In this document: positions 31,947-44,761 of the stretch, one piece after another
Numbering within the stretch: the stretch's first letter is position 1
How the letters are laid out: every line of letters starts with the position of its first letter
From: Dendrophyllia cribrosa
Lineage: Eukaryota; Cnidaria; Anthozoa; Scleractinia; Dendrophylliidae
Length of the DNA: 64,000 nucleotides
Assembly: GCA_024195265.1 (NCBI GenBank)
Contig: JAJLRJ010000006.1
Span: 2,304,001-2,368,000, forward strand
Reading direction: 5' to 3'
The notes under the pieces: generated by a model
Database searches by the model: none
The model's input: the letters and a program-made list of their open reading frames with translations, nothing else
What the model was told of the DNA's origin: nothing
Position numbers and translations under genes: made by a program

Positions 31947-34900
31947 ATGATCGGACCAGAGCCTGCTGAAAGAGAGCAGTGGGGAAGAAAGATCGAATTT
32001 ATCTTCGCCTGTATTGGATTTACAGTGGGATATGGGAACTTTTGGCGTTTTCCTTACATGTGTTTTAAAAACGGCGGAGGTATGGTTAACGTAGTAAATG
32101 GAAGTAAAACTAACTTCAATATACTTAAGTTAAAGAACCAATCAGAACCTCAAGAAAAATGTGCGGGAAAAACGCGTAACAGCATCCAAGCGCGGGAAGA
32201 AGGGGTAACAGATTGCAAGCGCGGCAAAAAGTGTAACAGACTGCAAGCGCGGGAAAAAGTGTCACAGATTGCAAGCGCGGTAAAAAGTGTAACCGGTTCC
32301 AAGCGCGAAAAAAGAGCACAAGTCTTCGGGATAGGGGAATCCCTTCCTTAGATCCACTTTTGCTATATGTAATATTTTCCTTTTTTCAGGAGCATTCCTT
32401 ATCCCATACGTTACATTTCTTTTCCTGGGAGGTATTCCCTTGTTCTTTATGGAGCTTAGTATTGGGCAGATTCTTCAGTCAGGACCGGTTAGAGCGTGGA
32501 GAAAACTAAGCCGGCTCTTTTCAGGTGAGATTAGCAGGCATTAGGTACAACATAGTAACTTATACTTGTATAGTCATACCTAAAATAGCATTTTACTCAC
32601 AGACAAAAACGATAGGAGCACTTTGTATGTATCCGACATAATAAACGGAGCTAGATAGCACCGCAGTAAAATTCTGCAAAATAGTTTTCATTTGAAAGAA
32701 CACACGTGATTGAATAGTTAATCCACACAAGACTCTTGTGTGGAAAAGCATCTCAGTCTTCTGAGAAACTTAGATACACATGTACAGTCGAACCTCTCCT
32801 TACGGACAGTTTCCTATGTCCCGACAAAATTGTCACATATTTTCTTTAAAAAAAACCTCTATAGGCTATAATGCGGACCCTCTCTAACACGGACAACGGA
32901 CACTAAATCTTGGCCCCACAGAGCAAATTTATAGAAACTAAACTTCTTTATTACGGACATTCCGGTGATCAGCTGATGATAGCTTCTGTATGTAATACAA
33001 TTTCTGTTTGTGGTTACAAACAAATATCGAAAGCGTTTTCAGAATTGTACTTTTTAATACTTTTTTTACATGCAGCATTGCGTTGTAGTTCGTTTCGTTT
33101 CAAAACAGTGATTCGTATACAGTATGTAGCTGAGATGTACAAGTAGTACGCTACTGAAGACAGTGTCTCAATGCTGTTTATTAACCAATTTAGATGCAGT
33201 TAAAAGAAAAGTGTGGACCTGTTTTTAGTTACTGAACACTTAAAACCTGTCAGTGGAGTTTTAAAAGTGACGTCATCGTGGTGACCTCTATAATACGGAC
33301 ACCTCTCTAATACGGACACTTTGCTCTGTCCCTTTGGTGTCTGTATTAGAGAGGTTCAACTGTAAATGTTGAATGTGCTTTGTTGGTATGATCGGATGTC
33401 AACATATTAAGACAGCGCAAATGACAGTCTATTCATTATCTCTCCCAACATTTCCACTGTATAAGTGAATGTGAAAAGGCCAAACCACACAGGGGGAGCA
33501 GGGGTGGCTCAGTGGTCAGAGCACTCGCCTCCCACCAATGTGGCCCGGGTTCCATTCCCAGCCTCGGCACCATATGTGGGTTGAGTTTGTTGTTGGTTCT
33601 CTCCTTGCTTCGAGAGGTTTTTCTCCGGGTACTCCGGTTCATTTCCCTCTCCTTAAAAACCAACACTTCCAAATTCCAATTAGATCTGGAAAGTGTCCCC
33701 AATTAGTACTCGCGTGCTAAATACCTTTGACACTTAAATAAAGTTAGTTATTTATTTATTTATTTTTACCAGTGACTAAGTACAATTAACAACTAAAAAA
33801 CAGTCAATGCAAAAAATCCGGCATTATGATTGGTCCATTTGATCACATGTTTGAAATTCTACTCTTTGATTGGTTACATCCTGTACCGTCGTCTCTTGCT
33901 ACTAACGTGATCCAACCAATTAATTTTCCTTTTCTTGCAGGTATCGGGTTTGCGATGATCGCCGTATCGTTTCTGGTGTCGGTTTATTACAATGTGATCC
34001 TCGCGTGGAGTATTTATTATCTTTATAACTCGTTTAAATCTGATATTCCTTGGGTTGGATGCCATCATGCATGGAATACAGACAGGTGTTACGAGTTGAA
34101 TGCTGGTAACCATGGTAACACGACAACAGTGTCCTCCAGTAAAGAATTCTTCATGTAAAGTGATATGAAATCTTGTGTACCCTTATTATTGTAAGTTATA
34201 AGAATTCGAAGCGGCAATTTGTCAGTCAATTAGTGCCAAGCAGGAATACACTCCCTCCTTCGTTCTTCGCCGTCCCTCTACCAACTCCGTGATATGAAAA
34301 GCTCGCCGTAGTTCAGCGATTAGAGCAACCGATTAGTGCGCAGTAAGATAAAAGGGTGGACGACTCCTGTCGGCTAGTATACTCGAAACCTTTTTTATGA
34401 CTTAACTAACCCGGCCATGCTATGACACAGAAATAAATACAGTTTACTTTGTTTGGTCCTTTTCTGTCATAGACACAACGTCATGGAGATGACGAGCGGA
34501 ATTGACGAGCCTGGTGGAATAAATCACAAGCTGGCTGTGTCTTTGTTTGTGGCCTGGGTTCTGGTGTATTTCTGTATCTGGAAAGGCATTTGTACAACAG
34601 GAAAAGTTGTTTACGTCACAGCCACACTGCCTTACGTGTTCCTGGTTATTCTGTTCACACGAGCTATAACCCTGCCAGGATCACTAGATGGAATCATGTA
34701 TTACATCACACCAATCTGGACCAGACTTGCAGATCCTAAGGTAAATAGCATCATTATAATTACTTCACTAAGATTTTACTTCTGCAGTGTGTATAACACC
34801 AACAATTACTCTACAAAATCAAGTTTTCTATTCTTTAGGGAATCGAGAGACTGCGCAGAGCGAAGTAAGTGTAAACATGAAAAACGAAGAAGATAATCAT

Positions 34901-37900
34901 GTACACTTCTCTATTTTAACAATTGTTCTTGCTGGTTTTCGATAAGTTAACTTTGCCCATTCTTGGTTCATTAAGGTTTGGATCGACGCTGCGTCACAAA
35001 TCCTATATTCTCTGACGATCGGGTTTGGAGTTCTGATAGGATATGCAAGCTACAATAAACGCGACAATGATGTTTACAAGTAAGTTCGTGCGATCACTTC
35101 TCTGATAGAATTCTAAACTTGACCATTCAAATAAAGCTCTTTCATAATGGCGGCCGATTTATTTATTCTTTTATATGTATGTTAATTAGCCTCACTGGCC
35201 TCATTTTAGAGCAAAAATTCTTTTGAATTTTGCACATGTTACCGAGGCCAGTGAGGCTAATTAACATTCATATAAAAGAATAAATTAATCGGCCGCCATT
35301 ATGAAAGAGGTCTATGGCGCTGCTTGTTTTGAGTATCATTCATATGAAATTTAGGACTTTTCTTGAATGTTGATTTTGGTCGCGGCTACTCTTGGAACTG
35401 AAAGGATTGGTCGAAATTCCGTTTTTCTCGGACTCTCGGGCCTTCGTGCGTCTCCTGTTTCCTTACTGCGTCGCCTGCACGCAGCAAAACACTAGCTAAT
35501 TATTGATATAGTTTGCTTTTTTTCAGAGATGCGCTGCTCATTTCACTCGTCAACTGTGGTACGAGCGTGTTCGCGGGTTTTGTAGTGTTTGCTGTCGTGG
35601 GACACATGGCGCACATACAGGGGAGCACCCCAGCACAGGTGGCCTCCCAAGGTACAGTCAGATTCACTATTGTTTTACTGGTTGTGGTATCAAAATTGCT
35701 TGTTTTTTTTACAAGGTTTTTCTACTACAGGCGAGGAAGTGTAAACTGGTCCTAATTCGGTCTCGCTTTGTGTTTCGCTCGTCAAGACTTTCCCAGTTAA
35801 ACAAGAAACTTTGCTGACCCACCTTGTCTCTCTCCATGCAGCTATAAATGGGGACCAGGGAACACTGTATTGGGACACTTCGTGATTACTTACACATAGG
35901 ATTGTATGTACCTTTCAACTCTACAACAAAACGCTGGGGGAAGATAACACATTTGATGGACTATCTATAATTACATTCAGTGGGAGTAGCAATACTCCTA
36001 GTTGTTCATACTACGCGGAAACCGGAATATTAAAGCACTGGTCGTACGTCCCTGTCCCTGTATCCAAGTGCGACCTGAGTTATTTGTAATATCCAAAAAC
36101 ATTAACCCTTTCACTTCCAGAGTCAATTATGGAGACACGTAGTGCAGTTCTAACTTTTGAATATGTTGACGAAATGCTATGGTGTAACCACCGGTCACCA
36201 TTCAAATGAAACTTCTTCGGAAGTACTTTCGCATAGTACTATTTGTTTTCAGTATTTTACAAAATGGAATTTGGGATTTTTTGTTGAATTTTTACCCTGG
36301 ACACTCTTCGGAGTCAAAGGGTTTATTCATTAAGTTATGCTCCACATAAGAACTATAGTAAACTTCATTGTTCTGCAGCATTAGCTCTTTCCCACATAGG
36401 ATATCTTTGATTTCAAGAATAGAGGAGGAGCTGATGGTTTATAATTATATTTCATTATAAAAATACAGAAAATCCATTTGCGTCAAATATATTTTAAGAA
36501 ATGTTGGTGCTTAACCAATCAGGATATCAGAAGACAATAGCTACTAATTTTGCTTCTTTGATGAAGTTCCCCAAATACAATATCTTTTAAAAATTGCATG
36601 TTGTGCGATTGGGTCTCAAAATACTTGAAACCTTAAAAATGCACCTTGAACCTTAACTTTTTAGCAGTTTTTGAGTCTAGGCCAATGAGATCGTAGTTGT
36701 AACAATGAAAATAGTTGACATTCCATCGTGCATTGCCGTTCAGCACTATCCTTCTTATGCGGATCATTACTTAATCATGCTCACTTACCGGCGTTGTTCA
36801 ATTTTTAGGTCCTGGATTAGTTTTCATTGTGTACCCAGCCACCCTGGCCCAGCTTCCCGCGCCACAGGTCTGGTCTGTAATCTTTTTGCTCATGCTCATA
36901 ACCTTGGGCCTCGACAGCCAGGTACGTAAATTTTTTAACCAATCGAAAATAGAGCTAAACTGAATTAATTACATGCAGGTTTTTTTCTGCACTTCGCACC
37001 GGTTTTAGTTTTGTTTCGGATTCTTATCATTACTGAGTGTTCAAAAGCACAATGATCTCACAGTCTAACAGACATTCTGGGACCAGTTTCGACTAAGCTG
37101 TAGGCCTTGTAGGAATCTTATGGGAAGATGTCTTCCTTTTTCTTTTCATTCATTTAGTTTGGACAAGTAGAAGTGGTTGTAGCTGCTGTTGTAGAACAAT
37201 ATAATCTACACAAATACAGAGAAGTAGTCGTGCTGATGGTGTGCCTGGTTATGTTTGCTTTGGGACTGTCTTGTGTCACTCGGGTGAGAAACTCGTTCAA
37301 CAGCTGTCTTCACAGGGTAGTACTGGCTACTCGATAGCTTTCAAGATCGAATTTTAGAGTCATATTGAACAGCATAACAATAGCGCCGTAACAGGAAAGT
37401 ACTTCTCAATGTAATCAATTGCTTTCATTTGAATGATCGAGCTTTTCGATAGAAATTTTATTCATAGACTTAAATTTTAGAATCATGCAGGATGCATACA
37501 ACAAAATTATTTTTATGTGGAGTTTGACTAAAAATCTTGAATTCCAGGGGGGCATTTACGTCTTCAACTTGTTTGATTCGTTCTCTGCCGGCATCTCGCT
37601 GTTATTTCTGGTGTCATTTGAGCTGCTGGTTGTCGGCTGGATATACGGTAAGCAGCGCGCGTATACAATCCCCCGGGGGGGGGAGGGTACTCCCATATAT
37701 GAGCTATATAGGTATGTGCCGCTGTGAAGGGTATGGTTTTCAGGCAGTTTAGTCTGGGATAGAGTATAGTAATCAGAGATTTTTGGTCTAGAATAGGATA
37801 TCATTTTCCGCGAAACTGGTCAGTTGCGTAAAGAATTTAGTTTAGACAAGGTTTACTGGCAAATGGCATTTAAAAATCGGTACGGCGGGCAGTACGGCAT

Positions 37901-40900
37901 TTTTACTGACCCCTGATAACTAACAACTATGATAGTGAACGAGTTTCTGCTGGAAAATAGCGAGTCTGGAATAGGTCTAGGATAGGGTAGGGTTTTTCAG
38001 TGTTTAGTCTAGAATAGGGTTGCAAAATGCAGCTAAAATGCATAGCATAGGTTGCTATCTAGCATAGGTTAAGGTTCTATCTATCTAAGGGTCTCAGAGT
38101 CCCAGCGGCACACCCCCACCCAAAAATTTGCAGAGTACCCCCCCCCCCCCCCCCCCCCCGGGACATGATCGCACTGTTCTATAGCTTTCAGATCGGTTGC
38201 TTACTGTCAGGCAAACGAGATTTATATTTAACTTCACTTTATCTACCACACAAAATTACAGAAATCACAGAAATACTATTGCCTTACCGCGATAAACAAT
38301 AGCTAACCGTTTCAGGATATTACATCTTTTTTATGTTACATGTAACAGGGGCGCAAAAGTTAGCCAATGATATCGAAGCAACTACAGGACGTCGGGTTTC
38401 CACGTGGTGGGTGGTATGCTGGAAGGTTGTCACGCCTTTGATGATTATTGTAAGTAAAGGCTTTTACAGAGTTTTCAATTATACCCATTGAATCTGACGT
38501 CTAACACCAGTGCCAACTGCGCGGTGCTATAAAGCGGTGGTATATAACCGTTGCTAAGCGCGGGAAAACATACAACCAGTGCCATTCGCGGGAAAACATG
38601 CAGCCAGTGCCAAGCGCGGGAAAAGATGTAACCGGTGCCAAGCACGGCAAAACATGCAACCAGTGCCATTTGCGGGCAAACATGTAACCAGTGAAGAGCG
38701 CGCGAAAAGATGTATCCAGCGTAGAGCGCGTGAAAAGATGTAACTGGTACCGAGCGCGGCAAAATATCTGTATAATTGGTGCCGAGCGCGAGAAAAGATG
38801 CAACTTTCTAGTAATTCCTGAAAGTAGCGGCTCACCCGAAAGTAACGACTCCCGAAAATAACGGTCCAATTGAAAATACCACAGTGACATCTCCATGCAG
38901 ATGGAATAGCTTAGTGTTTTACTGTAAAAGAATGCCGAAGAATGCCTTAGAACTGAAAGGAACATTATGGTTATTCCGCGGTTGTGTTTACCATAATTTG
39001 TTACTTCAATTACTCACGTATTTTAGTTACCCGAAAGTAGCGGCAACCCGAAAGTTGCGGCCCCTTAGGCCTGCTTATTCCGAAAGTAACGGGGGCCGCT
39101 ACTTTCCGAACTTTACAGTATGCAAACAGTGCAAAGTTTGGGAAAACGTTCAACCGCTTCAAAGCACGATACCAATTATCTGAGTCAGCCTAAGCGCGGG
39201 AAATTATACAATAATGCAATCGGTTCCAAGCGCGAAAAACACGTCTTCAGTACCAAGCGCGAGAAAAGGCGGGCTCCTCAGTTTCTTTGCACTGAAAAGT
39301 CGTTGTAAAACGCTAGCGTAATTTCCAGGTGATCTAAATACAGAACAACTCAGGTATGTTTTTCAATTTCAGGGAATCTTTTTGTTTAGCGTTATAAAGT
39401 ACCAGTCCGTCGCTTACGAGGGTAATGAGTATCCCAGTTGGGCTGAAGGTCTGGGTTGGAGCATTGCCTGTTGTTCTATGCTGTTCATTCCCGTTACTGC
39501 TGTCCATGTTATGATGAACGCTGAGGGTTCATTCTTCGAGGTGAGCATTTTGCCAACTTACAAGGACGTTTTAAACTTATCACAGTAGACTAATCCATGA
39601 TAACTCTTGGTACAGCATTTTTCTGCCTCGAATATGCAAGGAAATAAAAAAATGTTTTGAGCTTACATTACACTAGCGTGGATTTTTTACCAATGGCGAA
39701 TGGAATCTTTGATAATAGAAACGGCGAAAATTCGCCGAAAATAGACACAGAAAGCCGCTATCTTGCAAACCAGACCGGCTGAACTCATCTTGAACGGTGA
39801 TGTCGCAGCTCTTAGAAGGTCTCACACCATTGGCTTGCCACCCTTCGAGAGAACAATAGGACAAAAAACACAACAATGGACCCTAACCCTAAAAACAATA
39901 GCACCTGTGTTTTACAATTCAAAGGGGACAAACTTCAAATAAATGTGGCTATTAAACATATCTGAATTTCAATTTACAAGGCCAATGAAAATAGAGGCTT
40001 CTAAAAGCTGCGACCCTTGAAGTCAAAAAGTGGATCAGTGACGTCATATTATCGTTTGCACTTGGCCAATGAGCGTGCGGAACGTTTTACAGTTTTGGTA
40101 AAAAGTGTTAAAACTTCACGTGTTGAGCACGTTTTTTTTCTGTTTTCTTTTTTCGCTCGATCTGGGAGGATCTAGCGGTTTCGACTGTTAAAACGAAATT
40201 CGCCAAAAACGGCATTCAGGAGCCTACCAGAAGCGAAAAAAGAAACAGTAAAAGACAACACTCGAGGTTTTAACATTTTTATTGAGATTACTCAGTTTTT
40301 CGTAGGTTAAGTGGACATTATTTTCGATAGAATTTCAGATCCATACAAACTCTTATAGCACGCTTTGGTTACCTATGGTATGGATTGCACGGGTAAGAAG
40401 CGCGAGTGAGTGGAAGAAAAAAACGTGCCTCGTTCCGCAGAGCCAGGTGCCAGTCTGACTTAAGAGCCCGCTTGCGTCCTTTTATCACCAGCGAACCACA
40501 CACTGCTTCTTCGGAAGAACTCCAGTGAAGCAATGTATGAACTTACAGGCCATATTTAACTGGCTCGTTTGGATGTTTAGTTGTGTTTTCAACATGAAGC
40601 TACATGAGCGGCCGTGTTGTAGACTGCCAGTTATGAAATTAAATGAAATTGCTAATTAGTTACAACCACAGTATTCATCCACTGTTGATTGTAACTTATT
40701 AACATTTCATAACTGTTCTTCGTGGAGTTTTCATTTCCTTTGTATTTTAATTCTTTATGAATTGTTAATGAATTTTAAAATAGCTGTTGGCCAAATAATA
40801 GCTTCTGAAAATACAACACATCAGTTATTGAATTGATTTTAGTGATTTTCTTTTACAGCGACTGCGAAGCATGACCTACAAAGATGACGAGATTTGTAAT

Positions 40901-40948
40901 AAAGAGAGCATTAACAGTCCAAGGGAATTCTTACCACACGAGCCATGA
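31947..40948 (+). CDS. SLC6-family sodium-dependent transporter (12 exons)
   Basis: Exons: 31947-32079, 32390-32524, 33941-34154, 34473-34740, 34976-35079, 35527-35651, 36809-36921, 37158-37283, 37548-37647, 38349-38449, 39373-39540, 40859-40948. All introns are GT-AG and phases agree, giving 558 residues, a little short for the family because both tails are short. It should carry a small neutral amino acid or amine across the plasma membrane with sodium (and probably chloride). Evidence: TM1 NFWRFPY, the split NGG-GAFLIPY motif across exons 1-2, [14 protein letters not shown], an extracellular loop with two Cys and an N-glycosylation site in exon 3, [15 protein letters not shown], then TM6-TM12. 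It most resembles GABA/taurine/creatine-type members, but substrate is not assignable. TM1 reads GYGN instead of the usual GLGN. A poly(A)-like aataaa follows at 40949. Confidence 0.93.
32155..32325. repeat. Minisatellite in SLC6 intron 1 (CAAGCGCGGGAAAA family)
   Basis: About five to six units of roughly 28 bases built on caagcgcggg(a/c)aaaa-gtgtaacagattg. The same core occurs in two clusters in intron 10. Confidence 0.8.
32785..33362. mobile_element. Pogo/Tc1-like MITE in SLC6 intron 2
   Basis: Begins TA|cagtcgaacctctc and ends gagaggttcaactg|TA, inverted termini with a TA target duplication. Internal sub-terminal tacggaca and tctctaatacggacac repeats are typical of this MITE type. No transposase. 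Related, more decayed sequence lies in FPGT intron 1. Confidence 0.8.
33501..33768 (+). mobile_element. tRNA-derived SINE in SLC6 intron 2
   Basis: The head has an A box (tggctcagtggtcagagc) and B box (gggttccattccc). The body includes gagaggtttttctccgggta, and the tail is (ttat)n at about 33747-33766. Confidence 0.8.
34305..34400 (+). repeat. Possible tRNA-like fragment in SLC6 intron 3
   Basis: Contains ccgtagttcagcgattagagc, an A-box-like stretch, but no good B box. Weak evidence for an old SINE. Confidence 0.25.
35137..35309. mobile_element. Fold-back MITE, GGCGGCCG family, copy 1
   Basis: ctctttcataatggcggccg at the left and its complement at the right, with arms continuing through ttattcttttata and gcctcactggcc to a small loop. 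Lies in SLC6 intron 5. A sister copy is at 58755-58939. Confidence 0.85.
36104..36326. mobile_element. MITE-like repeat in SLC6 intron 6
   Basis: Ends are inverted: taaccctttcactt at the left and gagtcaaagggttta at the right. The interior matches the diverged copy at 3285-3500. Confidence 0.6.
37671..38162. mobile_element. Poly-G/poly-C bounded MITE, copy 3, in SLC6 intron 9
   Basis: Starts ccccggggggggggagggtac and ends gagtac, about 22 C and ggg. It begins only about 20 bases after the exon 9 donor site. The interior matches copy 2 in the repeated gggatagagtatag and ggtctagaatagg motifs. Confidence 0.8.
38553..38810. repeat. Minisatellite in SLC6 intron 10, first cluster
   Basis: About nine units of 27-30 bases on a gtgccaagcgcgggaaaaca(t)g theme. 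Same core as intron 1. Confidence 0.8.
38811..39118. repeat. cccgaaagtarcgg-rich repeat in SLC6 intron 10
   Basis: The motif ccgaaagta(g/a)cgg recurs at both ends in direct orientation (38840s and 39030-39090). This suggests a decayed non-coding element lying between the two minisatellite clusters. Confidence 0.4.
39175..39290. repeat. Minisatellite in SLC6 intron 10, second cluster
   Basis: Three to four loose units with taagcgcgggaaa, ccaagcgcgaaaaa and ccaagcgcgagaaaa. Confidence 0.65.
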
Positions 40949-42109
40949 ATAAAAACCAAACGAAATAAACATGAATTATGTCTTGGTTTATTAATATCAA
41001 AGGAAAACAATAATATTTATTAATTCTCTTAACACATTTACTTCAGTATTTATCTGTATTCAGTGGTAGATCCACACTCCATTGTAAGAGTGGAGGGGTT
41101 GGGGGGGGGGGGGGGGGGGATGGAGTGAATAAGTATGTGTGGGAGGGGGGGGGGGGAGTGTGGGTGTAAATGTTAGACACCCTCTCATGGATCCACCACT
41201 ATTGCATTCTTACAAAGTATTTATCATCTACTCAGTGACTGTGTTGTAGGTTGAAATGAAATTCAGGTTAAAAACTCTAATTTTTCACATGTACCAGACT
41301 GCTGGCTTTTTATTGACAAAGTAATAAAGGTTGCTTAGTGCTTACCATTCACATGAACAGAGGCATTCGGTTGGTAGCCTGGGAGAGAACACAGGTTGGA
41401 AATTTCAGGGATAACTATCATATGATTTAACTTAAGATAGATACAAAATACAACTACATCAGCTGGAAATACTGAAACGGGATCTAAAAAGGGATCAATC
41501 CAACCAGTGGCCCATAATTTTCTACCTTTCCAAATGGAATGTCGCATACCATTAGATATTCCATACGGAATTTCGAACTTCTGTCTGGTAAATGGTCAGC
41601 AGCCAAGATAATTAACATACAGATGTTAAAGGGGTCTTTTAAAAAATGATAAGATTTTAATTGAAAGGTAACTAGATGGCAGGTTTTACTGAATAAGGCA
41701 GATATAGTGTGTTAGTTCCACAAACTAAAGTTACAAATATTGCAACTTTTATAGTTTGTGGCAGTAACACACTACGTTCCATTTTTATAACATATTTCTG
41801 GTACATACCAGCTTTTTATTAAGGGCTTACATTCTGTTGTAGATAACAACAGTATGGGATTGATGATATCCATAATCTAATGCAGCTTTGTACATTCTTT
41901 CTTGTTTATTTGTCTTCCTGTGTTTTGCATCATCTTCAACTCCACTCCTTACTTACTTCCCTTCTGTGCAAGGAAAGTGATTCCCAAAAGTATTTTAATA
42001 ACTCCATACTCGTTCTTACAAATTTGGAATTACAATTTGGAATTTACCTGTAAACCAAAAAGAAAGATAAAAGTTAGCTTCACAAGTCAGTTAACATAAA
42101 ATTGGAATT
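40949..42109. other. SLC6 3' flank; inverted-repeat fragment
   Basis: After the SLC6 poly(A) region there is no gene. A 139-base unit at about 41062-41200 is bounded by agtggtagatccac and atggatccaccact and contains two G runs, probably a small MITE. The rest is AT-rich and unassigned. Confidence 0.45.
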
Positions 42110-42354
42110 ACAGTAAAGGTAAAGTCTTCCTACTCCCCCCTGGATGTTGATGGTATGCTAGTCCACCGCAAAGGTTTTATACCTCCAGCATTATGTCGCC
42201 CAAACCCATTATTTTATACACCTGGGTGGAGAGAGACAACATGGAGCAAAGTTTCATGTCTAAGAAAACAACATGACGGCAGAGACCAGGTTCGAACCAC
42301 CGACCTTCAGGTTGAAAGTCGGACATGCTAACCACTACACCACCGCGCCTCCAC
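42110..42354 (-). mobile_element. tRNA-derived SINE
   Basis: The minus strand starts gaggcgcggtggtgtagtgg with A box ggtgtagtggttagca and B box ggttcgaacc, like a tRNA-Glu-type head with six extra bases in the anticodon arm. A non-tRNA body follows to about 42110. Confidence 0.75.
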
Positions 42355-42834
42355 AACTTTTTGTTCATTAGGTTAAGTGTGTTTATCTTAAACAGCCTGT
42401 CATTAACATTGTAAATGCCACCTCTCCTCCCCCCACATCCCCACCCCCGCTACCTTCACACACATAGGGGTATAGAATGGTAAATTCGAGACTTTGCGAG
42501 ACTGCGAGACCCTTGTTTAAAAATTCGAGACCGAGACTTTAGCGTTTCTATCAAATCCGAGCCCGAGACTGACGAAATGTCGGGCCGAAAGTACTAAAAC
42601 AGCTTAAAACGTGACTGAAATCTCCAACGGAAGCTGAGATTTATGAGAAAAATTTACAAGACTCCGAGATCCAAATTATCAAGATTCGAGACTTCGAAAA
42701 TTATAGCGAGCCCGAGATTCCGAGACTCCAATTTCAAATTTCAATTTCAAATTTCAATTTCAAATGCCGAGAATTTTAACATAAACTAAACACTAAATAA
42801 AAACAATCATTTCAGACATTCATATATTCACATA

Positions 42835-44611
42835 TCAGATCATCAGATGGCCATTATACATACATTTAGGCATAGATAACACATCAGCACTGACTGAACA
42901 CGCTAAACCAAAGTTTGATAGCGCTCCTCGAATAAGACCACTTGGAAAGGCTAAGAACTGCAACGAAAAATAATATCTGGTATTTTCACTTTTACATGAA
43001 GCATTTTTTCTTGCAACTTGCACCACAACTACATTATAAGCTAAAATGAAACAGAAATTAAGACTAAGTGTCACCCCCTCTTTGAAAGTTGTCTTGCAAA
43101 CAAAGGTAGACTAGGGCAAGGTGCATGATACATCGCAGCATGCAACATGCAATTTTTTGCCAATTGCAACGCAATAGTAACTAACATAATAACTGAAAAA
43201 TGACTAAAAACACATTCTTTGCTTATGAAATTTAATAAATGAAACATTCAGAACACTTAACTAAATAAAATTATTTGAAAAAGCTCATAACCTTTCACTG
43301 ATATTTTTTCAATTTTAAAATTTTGTGGGGCACCAATTCTTGGAAGTAAAAAAGGAAGAAGTTCTTTATTTTAATAATAATTATTACAAGAGCAGCTAAA
43401 CTTAAAATCTTAAAAAAAGATGATAAATTTTTGCAGACCTTACAAGCATCCTTAGTGTACTGTTTTCCATCTGACATCTGTGTTAGCAGCTGAAAGTTGT
43501 TGTCTTGAAGTACATATGTACCCTTTAAAGAAAATATACAAATGAAAATGTGTTTAATTTAAGCTTTTACTTCCTATTTACATGGTTAAATAGGCTTTAA
43601 ACAAAATAAAAAAATAGAATCTTTTTATAAGATGGGAGATCATGATTCAAGGTTATTGGTTTACGACTGCATAAAGTGACAGATCTAGGGGAGGAGCCTG
43701 GGGGGGCTTCCCTCTCCCTCTCCCTCCCCCCCCCCCCCCCCCCCTTATATTTTATCTTGTAAAAAACCTGAAAGGGTAAAAAAAAAAAACCAATTAATTC
43801 TCTAATATTTTCAGTTAAATTTTTTCCATCTCCCATCCCAACTCTAACTTCCCACCCTCCACACCCATCCAACACTGTCCTCATGGGTAAGACAGGTGAC
43901 CATATCGCAGGCTCAATGTTTACAACCGTTTGACCGAGTTAAAATTTGCTTATTTTTCCCGACCTGTTTTCCAAAAAAGAACTTGATCTACTAATAATAA
44001 CAAACAAGTATTGCATACCTGATGATTGGTTCTTAAATTATCAATTTGCTTCTTGTATACAGCTGTCCAGAAATCTTTACAGATATATTTCATAATCTCT
44101 AACTCATCCTTGAAGCGCGGAGAATCTTTTGTAAACCTAAAGATCGATAATCAAAAGTAACACTCAACTAAAATAACAGCATTTCTCTCAAATTACAACC
44201 TTCTGTAGATATCTTACATGTGGATATCTTACATGTAAGCTCCATTACTTACATGTTGTGTAGAGTGTAATATAGTGACCATAAGAATACATACTTTTTT
44301 TTTTGTAATGCAAACCTCTCTTCCCTACCTTTCAACTAGTCTTTGTCCAACACTGAATCCAAGTCGTTCAAGATTTTGTATAACATCATTCTACAAAACA
44401 CAACATGAAACCATGTCAATTTACTTTCACGTTTTATGTAACTTTACTGTTATATACGCGCGCAGTCAATGCTTATTTTCGTACACGAATTTAACTGAGA
44501 ACGTTGTAAAATCCCAAATGTACTAACATCGATATTTTTCCCGGGTTTGTTGAGGAAATAAGCTACGATTTCCATGTGAATAAAATCAAACAGTGACTCC
44601 ACATCCGCCAT
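42835..44611 (-). CDS. TRAPPC6B: TRAPP complex subunit 6 (TRAPPC6B-like)
   Basis: Minus-strand exons 44611-44528, 44390-44329, 44136-44019, 43522-43439 and 42957-42835, with GT-AG junctions and consistent phases, giving 156 residues against about 158 for human TRAPPC6B. The subunit is part of the TRAPP tethering complexes that activate Rab1-type GTPases on ER-to-Golgi vesicles. Recognised from [72 protein letters not shown] and the C-terminal [14 protein letters not shown]. The start MADVESLF matches the family. An in-frame ATG upstream (44680) would add 23 residues and is less likely. The last donor (gtctgc) is weak, but the joined sequence fits the family. It shares a short divergent promoter with FPGT. 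Confidence 0.93.
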
Positions 44612-44761
44612 TTTTTCAACCTCAGCGGGACCTGGACTCAAGCTTGTTCCAGGCCCCACTCGATCCTTCATTGGAATCAAAATGGCCGACTGATGTCATG
44701 ACAATATTAGCCGTATTCTTTTCGGAAGTTTGAATGGTACTTTGCACTCTTTTGTCTCAAA
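44612..44761. promoter_or_regulatory. Divergent promoter between TRAPPC6B and FPGT
   Basis: Only 150 bases separate the two start codons, so both core promoters and 5' leaders must lie here or overlap the coding starts. No TATA box is evident. Confidence 0.6.

Noticed and set aside
32125..32319. Minus-strand reading frame in SLC6 intron 1
   Set aside because: It runs through the minisatellite; the repetitive peptide is an artefact.
42280..42354. tRNA-Glu gene on the minus strand
   Set aside because: Extra bases in the anticodon arm and a mismatched acceptor stem, with a SINE body following.
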